Source of the DNA: Bacteroidales bacterium
Lineage (GTDB): Bacteria; Bacteroidota; Bacteroidia; Bacteroidales; VadinHA17
NCBI GenBank assembly: GCA_022865305.1
Contig: JALHSP010000102.1
Span: forward strand, 41,949 to 105,948
Direction of reading: 5' to 3'
Length of the DNA: 64,000 nt
A program made the translations under genes and the position numbers. This document shows, one piece after another, positions 9,371-19,138 of this stretch (position 1 is its first letter; each line of letters opens with the position of its first letter). The notes below the pieces were generated by a model. The model worked only from the letters and a program-made list of their open reading frames with translations, was not told the origin of the DNA and made no database searches.

Positions 9371-9981
9371 TGCTGATATGGATTTCTGTTATTTATTGCC
9401 CGGCCTAATGTTATTTCATCAGTATATTCCAGCTCATCGCCAATTGCTACACCTCGTGCAAGGGTTGTAATAATAATATTGTATTTGCTGAGTCTTTTGT
9501 AAAGATAAAAATTTGTTGTGTCCCCTTCCATGGTGGTGCTCAGGGCAAGAATTATCTCAGTTATTCCACCTTCTTTGACTTTTTCCTCCAGACTATCGAT
9601 TTTCAGGTCTGAAGGACCAATTCCGTCAATAGGTGAAATTATACCTCCGAGTACGTGATACAAGCCTTTAAACTGCCGGGTATTCTCAATGGCTATCACA
9701 TCTGTAATGTTTTCAACAACACAGATTACAGCTCTCTCTCTCTTCGCATCACTGCAGATACTGCAGATTTCAGTATCGGAAATATTATTGCAGACCTTGC
9801 AATAATGTATCTCACTATGAAGCCTGATAATACTCTCACCGAATCTTTTAACCTCTTCAGAATCTCTTTTTAACAGGTTCATTACCAGCCTGAAAGCTGT
9901 TTTCCTTCCGATACCCGGAAGAGAAGCAAATTCATTTACTGCATTTTCCAGGAGCCTGGAAGGAAATTCGGTAAAACTCAT
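9364..9981 (-). CDS. recR: Recombination mediator protein RecR
   Basis: RecR helps load RecA at gaps as part of the RecFOR pathway. The 205-residue product has the usual length and order: helix-hairpin-helix near the start ([17 protein letters not shown]), a four-cysteine zinc finger (Cys61, Cys64, Cys73, Cys76), a Toprim domain ([32 protein letters not shown]) and a C-terminal Walker-B-like part ([13 protein letters not shown]). It is divergent from the sodium symporter and overlaps the aminotransferase remnant by seven bases. Confidence 0.96.
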   Translation of the reverse strand: MSFTEFPSRLLENAVNEFASLPGIGRKTAFRLVMNLLKRDSEEVKRFGESIIRLHSEIHYCKVCNNISDTEICSICSDAKRERAVICVVENITDVIAIENTRQFKGLYHVLGGIISPIDGIGPSDLKIDSLEEKVKEGGITEIILALSTTMEGDTTNFYLYKRLSKYNIIITTLARGVAIGDELEYTDEITLGRAINNRNPYQQC

Positions 9982-10091
9982 AACGGAAGATTTTAGACAA
10001 AATTAATTCAATTATTGCTTACTATTTAAACGCCTTAAGATTTTTTACCTTTCATTCTTTTTGTTATTCTTGCAAATTAATTTATGCTTGC

Positions 10092-11540
10092 ATGTCTCCA
10101 TCCCTCATCCTGGTAATATTCCTTGTTTACACCGTGTTACTGTTTGTGGTTACCTGGTTTACGACCAGAAAAGCTGACAGCCAGTCTTTTTTTATCGGGA
10201 ACAGGATCTCACCATGGTTTGTTGTTGCGTATGGTATGATCGGGGCCTCACTTTCCGGAGTTACATTTATGTCGGTTCCGGGCTGGGTAAAAGATACCCA
10301 ATTCAGCTATATGGTTGTTGTTCTTGGATACCTTTTTGGCTATTTCGTAATTGCACTCGTTTTATTACCATTATACTACAGATTGAAGCTCACATCTATA
10401 TATACTTATCTTGACCAGCGTTATGGCTTCTGGTCGTACAAAACAGGTGCAGGCTTCTTTATTATATCAAGGACCCTGGGAGCCTCATTACGGATGTTTT
10501 TGGTAATTAATGTATTACAAATTTTTGTATTTGATGCCTGGAATATTCCTTTCTGGATCAACACCCTTGTGTTCCTGATATTTATTATCCTTTATACTTT
10601 AAAAGGGGGGATCAGGACAATTGTCTGGACTGATACCCTGCAAACCACTTTCATGCTCCTGGCTGTGGTACTCTCGGTAATTTATATCAGCAGGAATATG
10701 AACGTGCCTTTTCTTAAGATGGTTTCCGATATCAGTGACAGCTCTGTCTCCAGGATGTTCATTACCGACTGGCATCACGAGAGGTTTTTTATAAAGCAGT
10801 TTTTCTCCGGAATATTTATTACCATTACCATGACAGGACTCGACCAGGAAATGATGCAGAAAAACCTGAGCTGCAAAAACCTGAAAGAAGCGCAGAAGAA
10901 TATGTTCACCTTCAGCGGAATCCTGGTTTTTGTAAATCTGTTATTTCTGATCCTCGGAGCCTTCCTGCTTCTCTTTGCTCAAAGCAAAGGAGTGAATGTT
11001 ACATCCACAGATGATCTTTTTCCAACTATTGCACTGAATTATCTCGGGCCGATGGCGGGCGTTGTATTTCTTATCGGACTTATTTCAGCTGCTTTCCCAA
11101 GCGCTGATGGAGCACTGACCTCGCTTACAACCTCCATCAGCATCGACTTCCTGAGGATCAACCAACGGAAAGGAATTTCAGAAAAAACTGCTACACGGAT
11201 CAGGTATGCGGCTCATCTTTCAATTGCACTTGTGTTTTTTATCAGCATATTGATATTCAGGACTTTGACTGACAGAGCAGTGATCGACAAGCTTTTCACC
11301 ATAGCCGGTTACACCTACGGACCTCTGCTGGGCCTTTACTCTTTCGGGCTTTTTACAAAAAGAAAGGCTGATGACAGGCTGACCCCGTTCATTGCAATTC
11401 TTTCCCCGGTGATATGTTTTTTCCTTAGTAAATATTCTGTTCAGCTGTTCAACGGATATAAATTCGGATTCGAATTGCTTCTATTGAACGGATTCCTGAC
11501 GTTTGTGGGGTTGTATATTTTCAGTAAAAAGAAGATCTGA
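10092..11540 (+). CDS. Sodium:solute symporter (SSS family)
   Basis: This 482-residue integral membrane protein has about 13 hydrophobic segments spread over its whole length. Family marks include WFVVAYGMIGASLSGVTF in helix 1-2, the loop RYGFWSYKTGAGFF, TLKGGIRTIVWTDTLQT, and ISAAFPSADGALTSLTTS in the region of the sodium-site helix. SSS transporters couple sodium entry to uptake of sugars, amino acids or acids. The substrate cannot be told from the sequence, and neighbours do not help because the gene stands alone between recR (divergent) and the DUF6048-like gene (convergent). Confidence 0.9.
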   Translation: MSPSLILVIFLVYTVLLFVVTWFTTRKADSQSFFIGNRISPWFVVAYGMIGASLSGVTFMSVPGWVKDTQFSYMVVVLGYLFGYFVIALVLLPLYYRLKLTSIYTYLDQRYGFWSYKTGAGFFIISRTLGASLRMFLVINVLQIFVFDAWNIPFWINTLVFLIFIILYTLKGGIRTIVWTDTLQTTFMLLAVVLSVIYISRNMNVPFLKMVSDISDSSVSRMFITDWHHERFFIKQFFSGIFITITMTGLDQEMMQKNLSCKNLKEAQKNMFTFSGILVFVNLLFLILGAFLLLFAQSKGVNVTSTDDLFPTIALNYLGPMAGVVFLIGLISAAFPSADGALTSLTTSISIDFLRINQRKGISEKTATRIRYAAHLSIALVFFISILIFRTLTDRAVIDKLFTIAGYTYGPLLGLYSFGLFTKRKADDRLTPFIAILSPVICFFLSKYSVQLFNGYKFGFELLLLNGFLTFVGLYIFSKKKI

Positions 11541-11598
11541 ATGTTTTACTGTCGTGCAGTCGTTCAGTTATAAGGTCTAGTGATCTCCTTTCTCCTCT

Positions 11599-12351
11599 TT
11601 ATTTACCTTGGATAGAAATCTGATCCTCTGTTTCTGTAGTTTCTTCAGTTTCTTCCGGTATCTCTTTTTTTATTTCGACCTTTATTTTTTTAAATGGGAT
11701 GTTAAAAACCATGAAGTAGCTGATACCTGTGCTGAAAGGTTTCGCGCCGCTTCCATAACCCGGAAAATATATTGGACGCAGGTCTTTGCTGGTCCCGCTG
11801 TAAATCAGTCTCCTCAGACTTACTGACCATCCAATGCTGAAATTCCTGAAGAGTTCAACCCTGACACCAGGAGAAACCTCCAGAAAATGACCCAATCTGG
11901 TTGAAGTACCAAGTGAAGATAAAACAGTACCCCAGTAATTTTTATACCAGAATGACGGGGTTTCTGCAATGAAAGTACTCAATCCATATCGCAAACCAAT
12001 ACCTGCCCAGTATTTTCCCATTGAAATTTCGGGTTTCAGCATATTGAAATCAACACCGGCTTTTATAAAAATCCCCTTATTCAGATAACTGTAGTTATAT
12101 TGTGAGTATTTAAAGTCTGAATATCCGACACCTGCATAAACGGCCAGTTTTTCATTCAGGTCGACAGAAATATAACCCTCAGTGCTTAAAATATTTTTAT
12201 CTGTAAAATAAATAACTGGGCCGGAAACCTCAATTCCGGCCTTTATCTTAAGCGGGATAATTACGCTGTCATCAGGCTGTTCCTGAGCCCTGATTTGGGT
12301 ATTGACAAGGACAATCAGAAAACTAATAATATATGCGTATGTTTTCCACAT
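11599..12351 (-). CDS. DUF6048-like outer-membrane beta-barrel protein
   Basis: From the chosen ATG the protein is 250 residues with a clear signal peptide (MWKTYAYIISFLIVLVNTQIRAQ). The longer frame starts at a TTG inside the upstream gene and would place a spurious hydrophobic stretch before the signal. The mature part has alternating, aromatic-rich strands typical of an 8-10 stranded barrel (AVYAGVGYSDFKYSQYNYSYL, YWAGIGLRYGLSTF, FSTGISYFMVFNIPF) and ends in a glutamate-rich tail. The start overlaps the preceding DUF6452-like gene by 29 nt. From memory these two families are adjacent in many Bacteroidetes, which supports the assignment. Function unknown; location inferred as outer membrane. 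Confidence 0.7.
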   Translation of the reverse strand: MWKTYAYIISFLIVLVNTQIRAQEQPDDSVIIPLKIKAGIEVSGPVIYFTDKNILSTEGYISVDLNEKLAVYAGVGYSDFKYSQYNYSYLNKGIFIKAGVDFNMLKPEISMGKYWAGIGLRYGLSTFIAETPSFWYKNYWGTVLSSLGTSTRLGHFLEVSPGVRVELFRNFSIGWSVSLRRLIYSGTSKDLRPIYFPGYGSGAKPFSTGISYFMVFNIPFKKIKVEIKKEIPEETEETTETEDQISIQGK

Positions 12352-12793
12352 CCAGAGTAGTAATATTACGGTTTCCGATGTTAACACTATCAATAATGTT
12401 ATCTGTAACTGAAGGTTTATCAACAAGCTGATGATAAAAAGTATAACCACACTCCATTGATACAAGATGCGGATAGCTGCTATACCAGAAGGTCATTGTA
12501 TCTGTAATCCCGTTTATCCTGATGACAAAGCTGCAACTTGTGGTATCAGCGTTCAGGGGCAGTAATGCAGGCTGCACATTTAAAGTTTTATTATATATTT
12601 TGTTAGTATCCATTTTAAGCCCGAAGAGTGTCAGACTATCTGGTGGCTGAAGTTTCCCGGCATCATTACGATAAAATGAAGCTGTTAATAAAGCATCTGT
12701 CTTCTCGAAGCATGAACCTGGTGTGCAGGAAACCATTACCGCGAGAGTCCATGCAAATATTGCACCGGGAATGTAAGTTTTGAAACTTCTCAT
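12323..12793 (-). CDS. DUF6452-like exported lipoprotein
   Basis: The 156-residue protein begins with a signal sequence ending AVMVSC, a lipobox with the acceptor Cys at about 23, so it is probably a lipoprotein. The mature part is short and beta-rich with paired cysteines (TPGSCFEK near the start, TTSCSFVIR in the middle, MECGYTFYHQ near the end). The motif CGYTFYHQ followed by I(D/N)SV fits the DUF6452 family of Bacteroidetes, always small and exported. It is transcribed ahead of, and overlaps, the DUF6048-like barrel gene. The molecular role is unknown. Confidence 0.7.
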   Translation of the reverse strand: MRSFKTYIPGAIFAWTLAVMVSCTPGSCFEKTDALLTASFYRNDAGKLQPPDSLTLFGLKMDTNKIYNKTLNVQPALLPLNADTTSCSFVIRINGITDTMTFWYSSYPHLVSMECGYTFYHQLVDKPSVTDNIIDSVNIGNRNITTLDVENIRIYY

Positions 12794-12893
12794 TCTAATA
12801 ATTGAAGTCTCAAAATTAAAAAAATTACGGCGTGATCAATAAATTCTCAACATTAAAGAAGGAATTTTGCGGTTTTCCATTATCGCGAAACGC

Positions 12894-15524
12894 CTACATC
12901 TTCCGGATATAGTTCGCTGCTCTTTCGATAGCCCTTGTTATCCCTTCGGGTTTCTTGCCCCCGGCAGTAGCCAGGAATGGCTGACCTCCGCCACCTCCGT
13001 CTATTTCACCTGCAATTTCTTTTATAATTGTCACGGCACTTAAATTCTTTTCTTTTACAAGTGTGTCGCTGACCATGACAACGATATTAGCTTTACCGTT
13101 TATAGAAGATCCAACGACAAGAACTGTATTGTCTGATGTTTTCCTGGCCTCAAATGCAATGGTTCTGAGGGTGTCGGCAGAATCAGCCTCAATTTTGCCT
13201 GAGATAAATCTTATGTCATTTATTATGATTGCTTTTTCTTCAAGGTTTTTAAGCATTGAGGAAGCTGACAATGCCTGATATTTTTCGATGATTTTTTTCA
13301 GGGATATATTTTCGGCGATCAGTTTTTCCACACTCTCTTTAACATTTCCGGTACTCTTAAGAAGAGTGGCTATCTCATCATAAACTGTTAACTTATCATT
13401 GATATATTCAAATGCCTTAGAGCCGGTTACTGCTTCTATTCTTCTTATTCCTGCTGCTATACCACCTTCAGAGATTATCTTTATTATACCTATTCTGACT
13501 GTAGAGCTAACATGTGTACCGCCACAGAGCTCAACTGATTTTCCAAATTCCACTACCCTGACTGTCTCCCCGTATTTTTCACCGAAGAGCGCCATGGCAC
13601 CCATAGAATGAGCTTTCTTCAAAGGTATATTGTCACTGACTTTTTGCATATGATTCTCTCTGACAAGGAGATTTGCAATCTCTTCAACCTTATTTATTTC
13701 TTCCCTGCTCAGTCTGGTGAAATGGCTGAAATCAAACCTCAGACGGTCAGGCGTGACTAATGAGCCTTTCTGTTCCACATGTTTTCCAAGAACTGAGCGT
13801 AATGCAAAATGAATAAGATGAGTGGCAGTATGATTGTTAGCCGTCAGTAATCTTTTCTCAAGATCAACGGCGGCTGTGAAAACAGCCATGGGATCGGCAG
13901 GGGCCTTCCCTGCAATATGGATTATCTGATTATTTTCTTTAATAGTATCTGTGATCAGGATTTTTTCATTTTTTGATGATATTTGTCCTGTATCACCCAC
14001 CTGTCCTCCGGATTCAGCATAAAAAGGAGTCTTGTTAAAGACCATCTGGCAACTCTCTTTTCCTTTCGATTTCACAATCCTGTATTTTGTGATTATAATT
14101 TCATCAGTCGTCTTTTCATAACCTGTGAATTCAGTTTCCTTAGTATCACGCAGAACTATCCAGTCTGCTGCATCTACCGAGGCATCTTCACGCGATCTGT
14201 CCTTCTGGGTTTTCATCTCATTTTCAAAACCGTCAACATCAAGTTGCATATCATTCTCTTTAAGGATAAGTTGCGTAAGATCAACTGGAAAGCCAAATGT
14301 ATCATATAACTCAAAAGCAATTTTGCCTGGTAATAAATTTTTTCTTTCTTTTTTAAGATCGCGGATCATTTTCGCGATCATTTTCAGACCTTTTCCAAGA
14401 GTTTTCAGGAATGCAGTTTCTTCTTCGAAAATAATCTTTGATATCTGGCTCTCGGATATTCGTAATTCTGGATACTGGTTGCCCATTACGGCAGAAAGAA
14501 CAGGTACCAGCCGATACATAAAAGGTTCCTCAATACCGAGGTTGTTGTAACCATATCTGACTGCTCTCCGGAGGATTCTTCTTATTACATATCCTGCTTT
14601 GTTGTTAGATGGCAACTGGCCATCGGCAACTGAAAATGCAACTGCCCTAAGGTGGTCAGCAATTACACGTAAGGCAACGTCCCATTTTTCGTTGACTCCA
14701 TATTCTTTCCCTGTAACTGATGATATTTTGCTTATAACTGACTGAAAGATATCTGTATCATAATTTGATTTTTTACCCTGTATTACCATGCATAAACGTT
14801 CGAATCCCATACCTGTATCAACATGTTTCGATGGAAGTAGTTCCAGGGATCCGTCTGATTTACGGTTATACTGAATAAATACCAGATTCCAGATTTCGAT
14901 TACTCCGGGATGGCCTTTATTAATAAGTTTATATCCGGGAACCTTCTTCCTCTCTCCATCATCGCGTATGTCCACATGAATCTCAGAACAGGGTCCGCAT
15001 GGGCCGGTTTCGCCCATTTCCCAGAAGTTGTCCTTTTTTGATCCCTCAAGGATACGGTTAGAAGAATCACGGAAGCAATTTTCCCAGTATTTAAATGATT
15101 CAGTATCGGGCGGAACATTATCTTCCTGGTTTCCTTTGAAAACAGTGGCATATAGCCGGTCTTCTGGTATTCTAAGCTTATCGACAAGCAGTTCCCATGC
15201 CCATTCAATGGCCTCCTTTTTAAAATAATCCCCGAACGACCAGTTACCAAGCATCTCAAACATCGTGTGGTGATAAGTGTCGTGGCCAACTTCCTCAAGA
15301 TCATTATGTTTGCCGGAAACCCTGAGACATTTCTGTGAGTTTGCGATTCTGATATTTTTCGGCTGCTTAAAGCCAAGAAAAATATCTTTGAATTGATTCA
15401 TCCCGGCATTGGTAAACATAAGGGAAGGATCATCCTTTATGACCATAGGTGCGGATGAGACAATTTCATGACCTTTTGACCGGAAAAACTCAAGAAAAAC
15501 CTGTCTCAGCTCCTGTGACTTCAT
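12894..15524 (-). CDS. alaS: Alanyl-tRNA synthetase
   Basis: AlaRS charges tRNA-Ala and edits mis-charged Ser and Gly. The 876-residue protein is full length. The N-terminal class II catalytic core has motif 1 (MFTNAGMNQFKDIFLG) and motif 2 with the RKHNDLEEVGHDTYHHT-type block. The editing domain carries the zinc ligands NNHTATHLIH and ELCGGTH. A coiled C-terminal part ends in the DHHA1 glycine loop GGGGGQPFLATAGG. The start was chosen because KSQELRQVFLEFFRSKGH is the conserved family beginning. It is divergent from the first M23 peptidase. Confidence 0.97.
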   Translation of the reverse strand: MKSQELRQVFLEFFRSKGHEIVSSAPMVIKDDPSLMFTNAGMNQFKDIFLGFKQPKNIRIANSQKCLRVSGKHNDLEEVGHDTYHHTMFEMLGNWSFGDYFKKEAIEWAWELLVDKLRIPEDRLYATVFKGNQEDNVPPDTESFKYWENCFRDSSNRILEGSKKDNFWEMGETGPCGPCSEIHVDIRDDGERKKVPGYKLINKGHPGVIEIWNLVFIQYNRKSDGSLELLPSKHVDTGMGFERLCMVIQGKKSNYDTDIFQSVISKISSVTGKEYGVNEKWDVALRVIADHLRAVAFSVADGQLPSNNKAGYVIRRILRRAVRYGYNNLGIEEPFMYRLVPVLSAVMGNQYPELRISESQISKIIFEEETAFLKTLGKGLKMIAKMIRDLKKERKNLLPGKIAFELYDTFGFPVDLTQLILKENDMQLDVDGFENEMKTQKDRSREDASVDAADWIVLRDTKETEFTGYEKTTDEIIITKYRIVKSKGKESCQMVFNKTPFYAESGGQVGDTGQISSKNEKILITDTIKENNQIIHIAGKAPADPMAVFTAAVDLEKRLLTANNHTATHLIHFALRSVLGKHVEQKGSLVTPDRLRFDFSHFTRLSREEINKVEEIANLLVRENHMQKVSDNIPLKKAHSMGAMALFGEKYGETVRVVEFGKSVELCGGTHVSSTVRIGIIKIISEGGIAAGIRRIEAVTGSKAFEYINDKLTVYDEIATLLKSTGNVKESVEKLIAENISLKKIIEKYQALSASSMLKNLEEKAIIINDIRFISGKIEADSADTLRTIAFEARKTSDNTVLVVGSSINGKANIVVMVSDTLVKEKNLSAVTIIKEIAGEIDGGGGGQPFLATAGGKKPEGITRAIERAANYIRKM

Positions 15525-15564
15525 CTAAATATCATTGTATTATGTAAATATAACTTAAAATAGG

Positions 15565-15596
15565 TTTGTAAAATTAATTTATTTGATTTAGATTTG
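15565..15596 (+). promoter_or_regulatory. Bacteroidetes-type promoter for the M23 peptidase pair
   Basis: A perfect match to the Bacteroidetes sigma-factor consensus: TTTG at 15565-15568, exactly 20 bases, then TAGATTTG (TAnnTTTG) at 15589-15596. It lies about 40 nt before the first M23 peptidase start and points toward it. Confidence 0.65.
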
Positions 15597-15636
15597 TCGA
15601 TTGCCAAAATAAAAATTCGAAATCTGAGCTTGGCGG

Positions 15637-16602
15637 ATGCGAAAGGGAAAATATATTCTTGATCTGAATGATCTACAATATAAGGTGATAAAACTACCCT
15701 GGCGAAGGAAGTTTTTACATCTGTTTTTCTGGCTTTCAGGAACAATTTTAATATCATTTATCTACGGTACTGTATTTGAAAATATTTTTGGCTCACCTAA
15801 AGAAATGAAGCTGCAGCAGGAGGTTGAAAATATGAAGCTTCAGTTTTCTCTTACGGGAAGGCAGTTTGATAATTCAATGATTATTATCAACAGCCTGAAG
15901 CTCTCAGATGATTCCCGGTACCGGCCTGTCTTAAATATGGAAATTATTCCTGAATCTTTCAGGAATCCCGGATTCGGAGGTATTGAAAGATTCCGTGATC
16001 TGAATGGTTATATCAATTCTGATCTGATGAAATCATACAGGATAAGGGTCGAAGAGATCAGAAACATGGTAAAGGTTCAGGAAGAATCATTCAATACCAT
16101 CGGGGAGAAAGCAAACGAATGGATACGGGAAATGGAGTACCTCCCAAGGATAAGCCCTGTGAATGTTATTTTCAGGCGTGGTGATGGATTGACATTCCGC
16201 GAGATACATCCGATTTTTGGAACATCACGATGGCATCACGGTCAGGATTTCAGTACACCTTATGGTACTGAGGTGTTTGCTACAGGTTCGGGCAAAGTTA
16301 TTGCAGCAGGATGGAATGACGGAGGCTTTGGCAATTATGTAGTTATTGACCATGGGTATGGTTTCCAGACTACATACGGTCATTTAAGCAGCATTAAAGT
16401 GTCAAAGGGGACGGACATAAAACGCGGTGATCTTGTCGGACTGAGCGGAAGCTCAGGATCATCCTTGGGACCCCACCTGCATTACCAGATTGACCTGTAT
16501 GGCCGCCATGAAAATCCCCTGTATTATTTTAGTGATGATCTTACTGAAGATGAATATTTTGAGATGATCCAGACACTCAGCTCAAAAACAAAATTCAGGT
16601 AG
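15637..16602 (+). CDS. Membrane-anchored M23 (LytM-type) peptidase, copy 1
   Basis: M23 enzymes are zinc endopeptidases that cut peptidoglycan cross-bridges. The 321-residue protein has a short cytoplasmic head, one transmembrane helix (about 27-46) and a helical periplasmic stalk (about 55-170). The C-terminal M23 domain has all zinc ligands: His200 and Asp204 in HHGQD, and HLH at 280-282. The core glycine motifs (GTEVFATGSGKVIAAGW, YGHLS) are intact, so it should be catalytically able. The stalk repeats the pattern of the gene that follows, so the two are tandem paralogues 95 nt apart. An inner-membrane enzyme acting in cell-wall growth or division is inferred. Confidence 0.9.
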   Translation: MRKGKYILDLNDLQYKVIKLPWRRKFLHLFFWLSGTILISFIYGTVFENIFGSPKEMKLQQEVENMKLQFSLTGRQFDNSMIIINSLKLSDDSRYRPVLNMEIIPESFRNPGFGGIERFRDLNGYINSDLMKSYRIRVEEIRNMVKVQEESFNTIGEKANEWIREMEYLPRISPVNVIFRRGDGLTFREIHPIFGTSRWHHGQDFSTPYGTEVFATGSGKVIAAGWNDGGFGNYVVIDHGYGFQTTYGHLSSIKVSKGTDIKRGDLVGLSGSSGSSLGPHLHYQIDLYGRHENPLYYFSDDLTEDEYFEMIQTLSSKTKFR

Positions 16603-16697
16603 GCTATCTCTTGTTATTTCCATAATACTATTAGCCCCGTTATCTATCATTCTCCTGCTGTTTATTATTTTTATGAAATGATTATCTTTGCTGCATA

Positions 16698-17669
16698 ATG
16701 GCAAATATCAGATATAAATTTAATCCCGAATCGCTGAGCTTTGACAAGATCCGTCTTGGATTCAGAGCAGTACTTCTGAGATCACTGGCTTATTTTGTCG
16801 GATCGCTTATCGTCGCTTTTATCTATTACCTGATATTTGCAATCTTCATTGATTCCCCAAAGGAAAAAGCTCTTAAACGTGAAATTGAGCAATTAACCAT
16901 CCAGTATGACCTGATCCACAGAGAAATGGCTGGTCTTGAAAAAGTAATAGGTCAGCTTCAGGAAACAGATGATAACCTTTACAGAACTATTTTTGAAGCG
17001 GAACCTATTCCGGCAACTCTGCGTGAAGGCGGAGTTGGCGGAGTTAACCGGTATAAGGAACTGGAAGGATATGATAATTCAAGTATAGTTATCGAAACAG
17101 CTAAGAATCTTGACAGGTTAAGAAAGAAGGTTTATCTGCAGTCGAAATCCTTCGACGACTTGATATTACTTGCAAAAGCTAAAGAAGAGATGTTAAGGTC
17201 AATCCCTGCTATTCTTCCAATATCAAATAAGGACCTGACGCGAACTGCATCAGGTTTCGGTTTGAGAATTCATCCGATATATAAAATTACAAAGTTCCAT
17301 GCCGGGATGGATTTTACGGCACCATCAGGGACTGAAATTTATGTAACAGGGGATGGTGTGGTTGCGGCTGTTCAGTCATCTCAAAGAGGATTGGGTAACC
17401 ATATTATTATCAATCATAGTTACGGTTATACCTCAATTTATGCTCATCTCGACAGATTCAATGTAAGGGTCGGACAGAAAGTGCAGAGAGGTGATGTAAT
17501 CGGATTTGTGGGCAACACCGGGAGCTCTGTTGCGCCGCATCTTCATTATGAGATCAAACTAAATGGGGTGAACGTTGATCCGGTAAATTACTATTTCAAT
17601 GATCTTTCCCCCGAAGAATATGAAAGAATGATTGAAATTGCTTCAAAAACCGGTCAGTCTTTTGATTAA
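16698..17669 (+). CDS. Membrane-anchored M23 (LytM-type) peptidase, copy 2
   Basis: A 323-residue paralogue of the preceding gene with the same build: transmembrane helix at about 30-50, a coiled stalk at about 55-165 (KEKALKREIEQLTIQYDLI), and an M23 domain with His201 and Asp205 in HAGMD and the HLH pair at 281-283. All zinc ligands are kept in both copies. Shared marker stretches outside the domain (EPIPATLREGGVGGVNRYKEL here, IIPESFRNPGFGGIERFRDL in copy 1) show an old tandem duplication. The CapA-like gene follows after only 18 nt, so the three are probably one transcript. Confidence 0.9.
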   Translation: MANIRYKFNPESLSFDKIRLGFRAVLLRSLAYFVGSLIVAFIYYLIFAIFIDSPKEKALKREIEQLTIQYDLIHREMAGLEKVIGQLQETDDNLYRTIFEAEPIPATLREGGVGGVNRYKELEGYDNSSIVIETAKNLDRLRKKVYLQSKSFDDLILLAKAKEEMLRSIPAILPISNKDLTRTASGFGLRIHPIYKITKFHAGMDFTAPSGTEIYVTGDGVVAAVQSSQRGLGNHIIINHSYGYTSIYAHLDRFNVRVGQKVQRGDVIGFVGNTGSSVAPHLHYEIKLNGVNVDPVNYYFNDLSPEEYERMIEIASKTGQSFD

Positions 17670-17687
17670 GCTTCCCTTTACTTTACT

Positions 17688-18785
17688 ATGAAGATATCAT
17701 CTGGTCTAACTGCAACATTACTTTTATTTGTAAATTTTTTGTCTGTTGCTGTTTCACCTGATCCCTATCTGACATGTTCTGACTCATTACCTGACACTTC
17801 TGCGGTGCAGAGGAAAATTGTGATAACCGGGGTGGGAGATATCATGTTTGGCACTTCTTTCCCTTCCAGGCGATATCTTCCTCCTCACGACAATCCCCTG
17901 CTTCTTATTGAAACTCTCATTGACACACTATCCGAATCGGATATTACTTTTGGTAATCTCGAAGGCGCTTTCCTTGATGAGGGAGAAGCTGTTAAAAAAT
18001 GCAGGGACACAACAATTTGCTACCTGTTCAGAATGCCGGAAAAATATGTTGTCGCTTTGGCAGCAGCAGGATTTGATATTTTAAGCCTTGCCAATAACCA
18101 TTTTGGTGATTTCGGTTTACCGGCAAGAAGCCGTACAATGCAATTGCTCGATTCATCCGGTATCAGCTATGGGGGACTGACCGAATATCCATGGGCAATT
18201 GTTAAAAAAGATACATTATTGTATGGATTTTGCGCTTTTGCTCCTAATGCCGGGACGGTAAGCATCAATGATACTATAAAAGCAGCAGAAATTGTTAAAT
18301 ATCTTTCCGATACTTGCGATATTGTTATTGTTTCATTTCACGGAGGGGCAGAAGGCGCGGATTTTCAGCGTGTTCCAAAAGCAGATGAGATTTTTCACGG
18401 AGAAATCCGGGGTAATGTCCATAGTTTTGCGCATTGTATGATTGATAACGGAGCTGATGTGGTTTTTGGCCATGGTCCGCACGTTACACGTGCTGTTGAA
18501 GTTTATAATGAACGGTTTATAAGTTACAGCCTTGGAAACTTTTGTACCTACGGAAGATTTAACCTCTCAGGACCTAATGGAATTGCTCCGATTATTAAGG
18601 TAAACACAGATACTTCAGGCAGATTTTTATCGGGTAGAATTATACCGGTCTACCAGAGGTGGGAAGGAGGGGTCAGAATAGATCCAAACCGGCGGGTTAT
18701 AGCTAAAATAAAGGATCTCATGGCTCTTGACTTTCCGGATGCAGTAATAACAATTTCAGATAATGGTGACATCTCTTATAAATAA
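17688..18785 (+). CDS. CapA-family (poly-gamma-glutamate capsule type) phosphoesterase-fold protein
   Basis: The 365-residue protein has a signal peptide (about 1-22) and a PGA_cap/CapA domain of the calcineurin-like metallophosphatase fold. Ordered motifs are GVGDIMFG (metal site), FGNLEGAF, SLANNHFGDFG, VIVSFHGGAEG and GHGPHVTRAVEVY, with SLGNFCTYG near the end. CapA proteins are best known from poly-glutamate capsule synthesis, but most Bacteroidetes members have no capBC partners, and none is seen here. Its position after two cell-wall peptidases suggests an envelope role. The exact reaction is unknown. Confidence 0.85.
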   Translation: MKISSGLTATLLLFVNFLSVAVSPDPYLTCSDSLPDTSAVQRKIVITGVGDIMFGTSFPSRRYLPPHDNPLLLIETLIDTLSESDITFGNLEGAFLDEGEAVKKCRDTTICYLFRMPEKYVVALAAAGFDILSLANNHFGDFGLPARSRTMQLLDSSGISYGGLTEYPWAIVKKDTLLYGFCAFAPNAGTVSINDTIKAAEIVKYLSDTCDIVIVSFHGGAEGADFQRVPKADEIFHGEIRGNVHSFAHCMIDNGADVVFGHGPHVTRAVEVYNERFISYSLGNFCTYGRFNLSGPNGIAPIIKVNTDTSGRFLSGRIIPVYQRWEGGVRIDPNRRVIAKIKDLMALDFPDAVITISDNGDISYK

Positions 18786-18792
18786 TTGACAT

Positions 18793-19128
18793 ATGCCTTA
18801 CAGGGAAAAAATGATCGAAAAGCTTTATTATTCTATAGGTGAAGCAGCTGAAATGCTTGATGTCCCGGTCTCAACAGTACGTTTCTGGGAAAATGAATTC
18901 GATATCCTTAAACCCATGAAGAACAAAAAGGGAAACAGGATGTTTACACCATCGGACATTAAGAACCTGAAGATTATCCATCACTTGCTTAAGAAGGAAG
19001 GTATGACTCTCTCAGGTGTGAAAAAGAAACTTTCCGGTAAATGGGAAGAAACAGATTATAAATTTGAAATCAACGAATCGCTCCAGAAAATTAAGTCTAT
19101 GCTTCTGGATATAAGAGATAACATTTAA
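18793..19128 (+). CDS. MerR-family transcriptional regulator
   Basis: This 111-residue protein is one winged-helix MerR domain followed by a short helix. The DNA-binding part reads YYSIGEAAEMLDVPVSTVRFWENEF, followed by the second recognition block NRMFTPSDIKNLKIIHHLLKKEGMTLSGVKKKL. It lacks the long dimerisation helix and any cysteine ligand site of metal-sensing MerR proteins, which fits the short Bacteroidetes type. Met9 (MIEKLYYSIG) is an equally good start. It starts 7 nt after the CapA gene stop, so it sits at the end of the M23-CapA transcript. The signal and targets are unknown. Confidence 0.88.
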   Translation: MPYREKMIEKLYYSIGEAAEMLDVPVSTVRFWENEFDILKPMKNKKGNRMFTPSDIKNLKIIHHLLKKEGMTLSGVKKKLSGKWEETDYKFEINESLQKIKSMLLDIRDNI

Positions 19129-19138
19129 TAAAACCCTT

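Noticed and set aside
14125..14550. 141-codon plus-strand frame inside alaS
   Set aside because: It is fully covered by the well-conserved alaS on the other strand, Ser-rich in the way antisense shadows are, and has no domain.
15521..15757. Minus-strand 78-codon frame between alaS and the first M23 gene
   Set aside because: It overlaps the M23 start, the promoter and the alaS start; residue pattern is that of translated AT-rich non-coding DNA.
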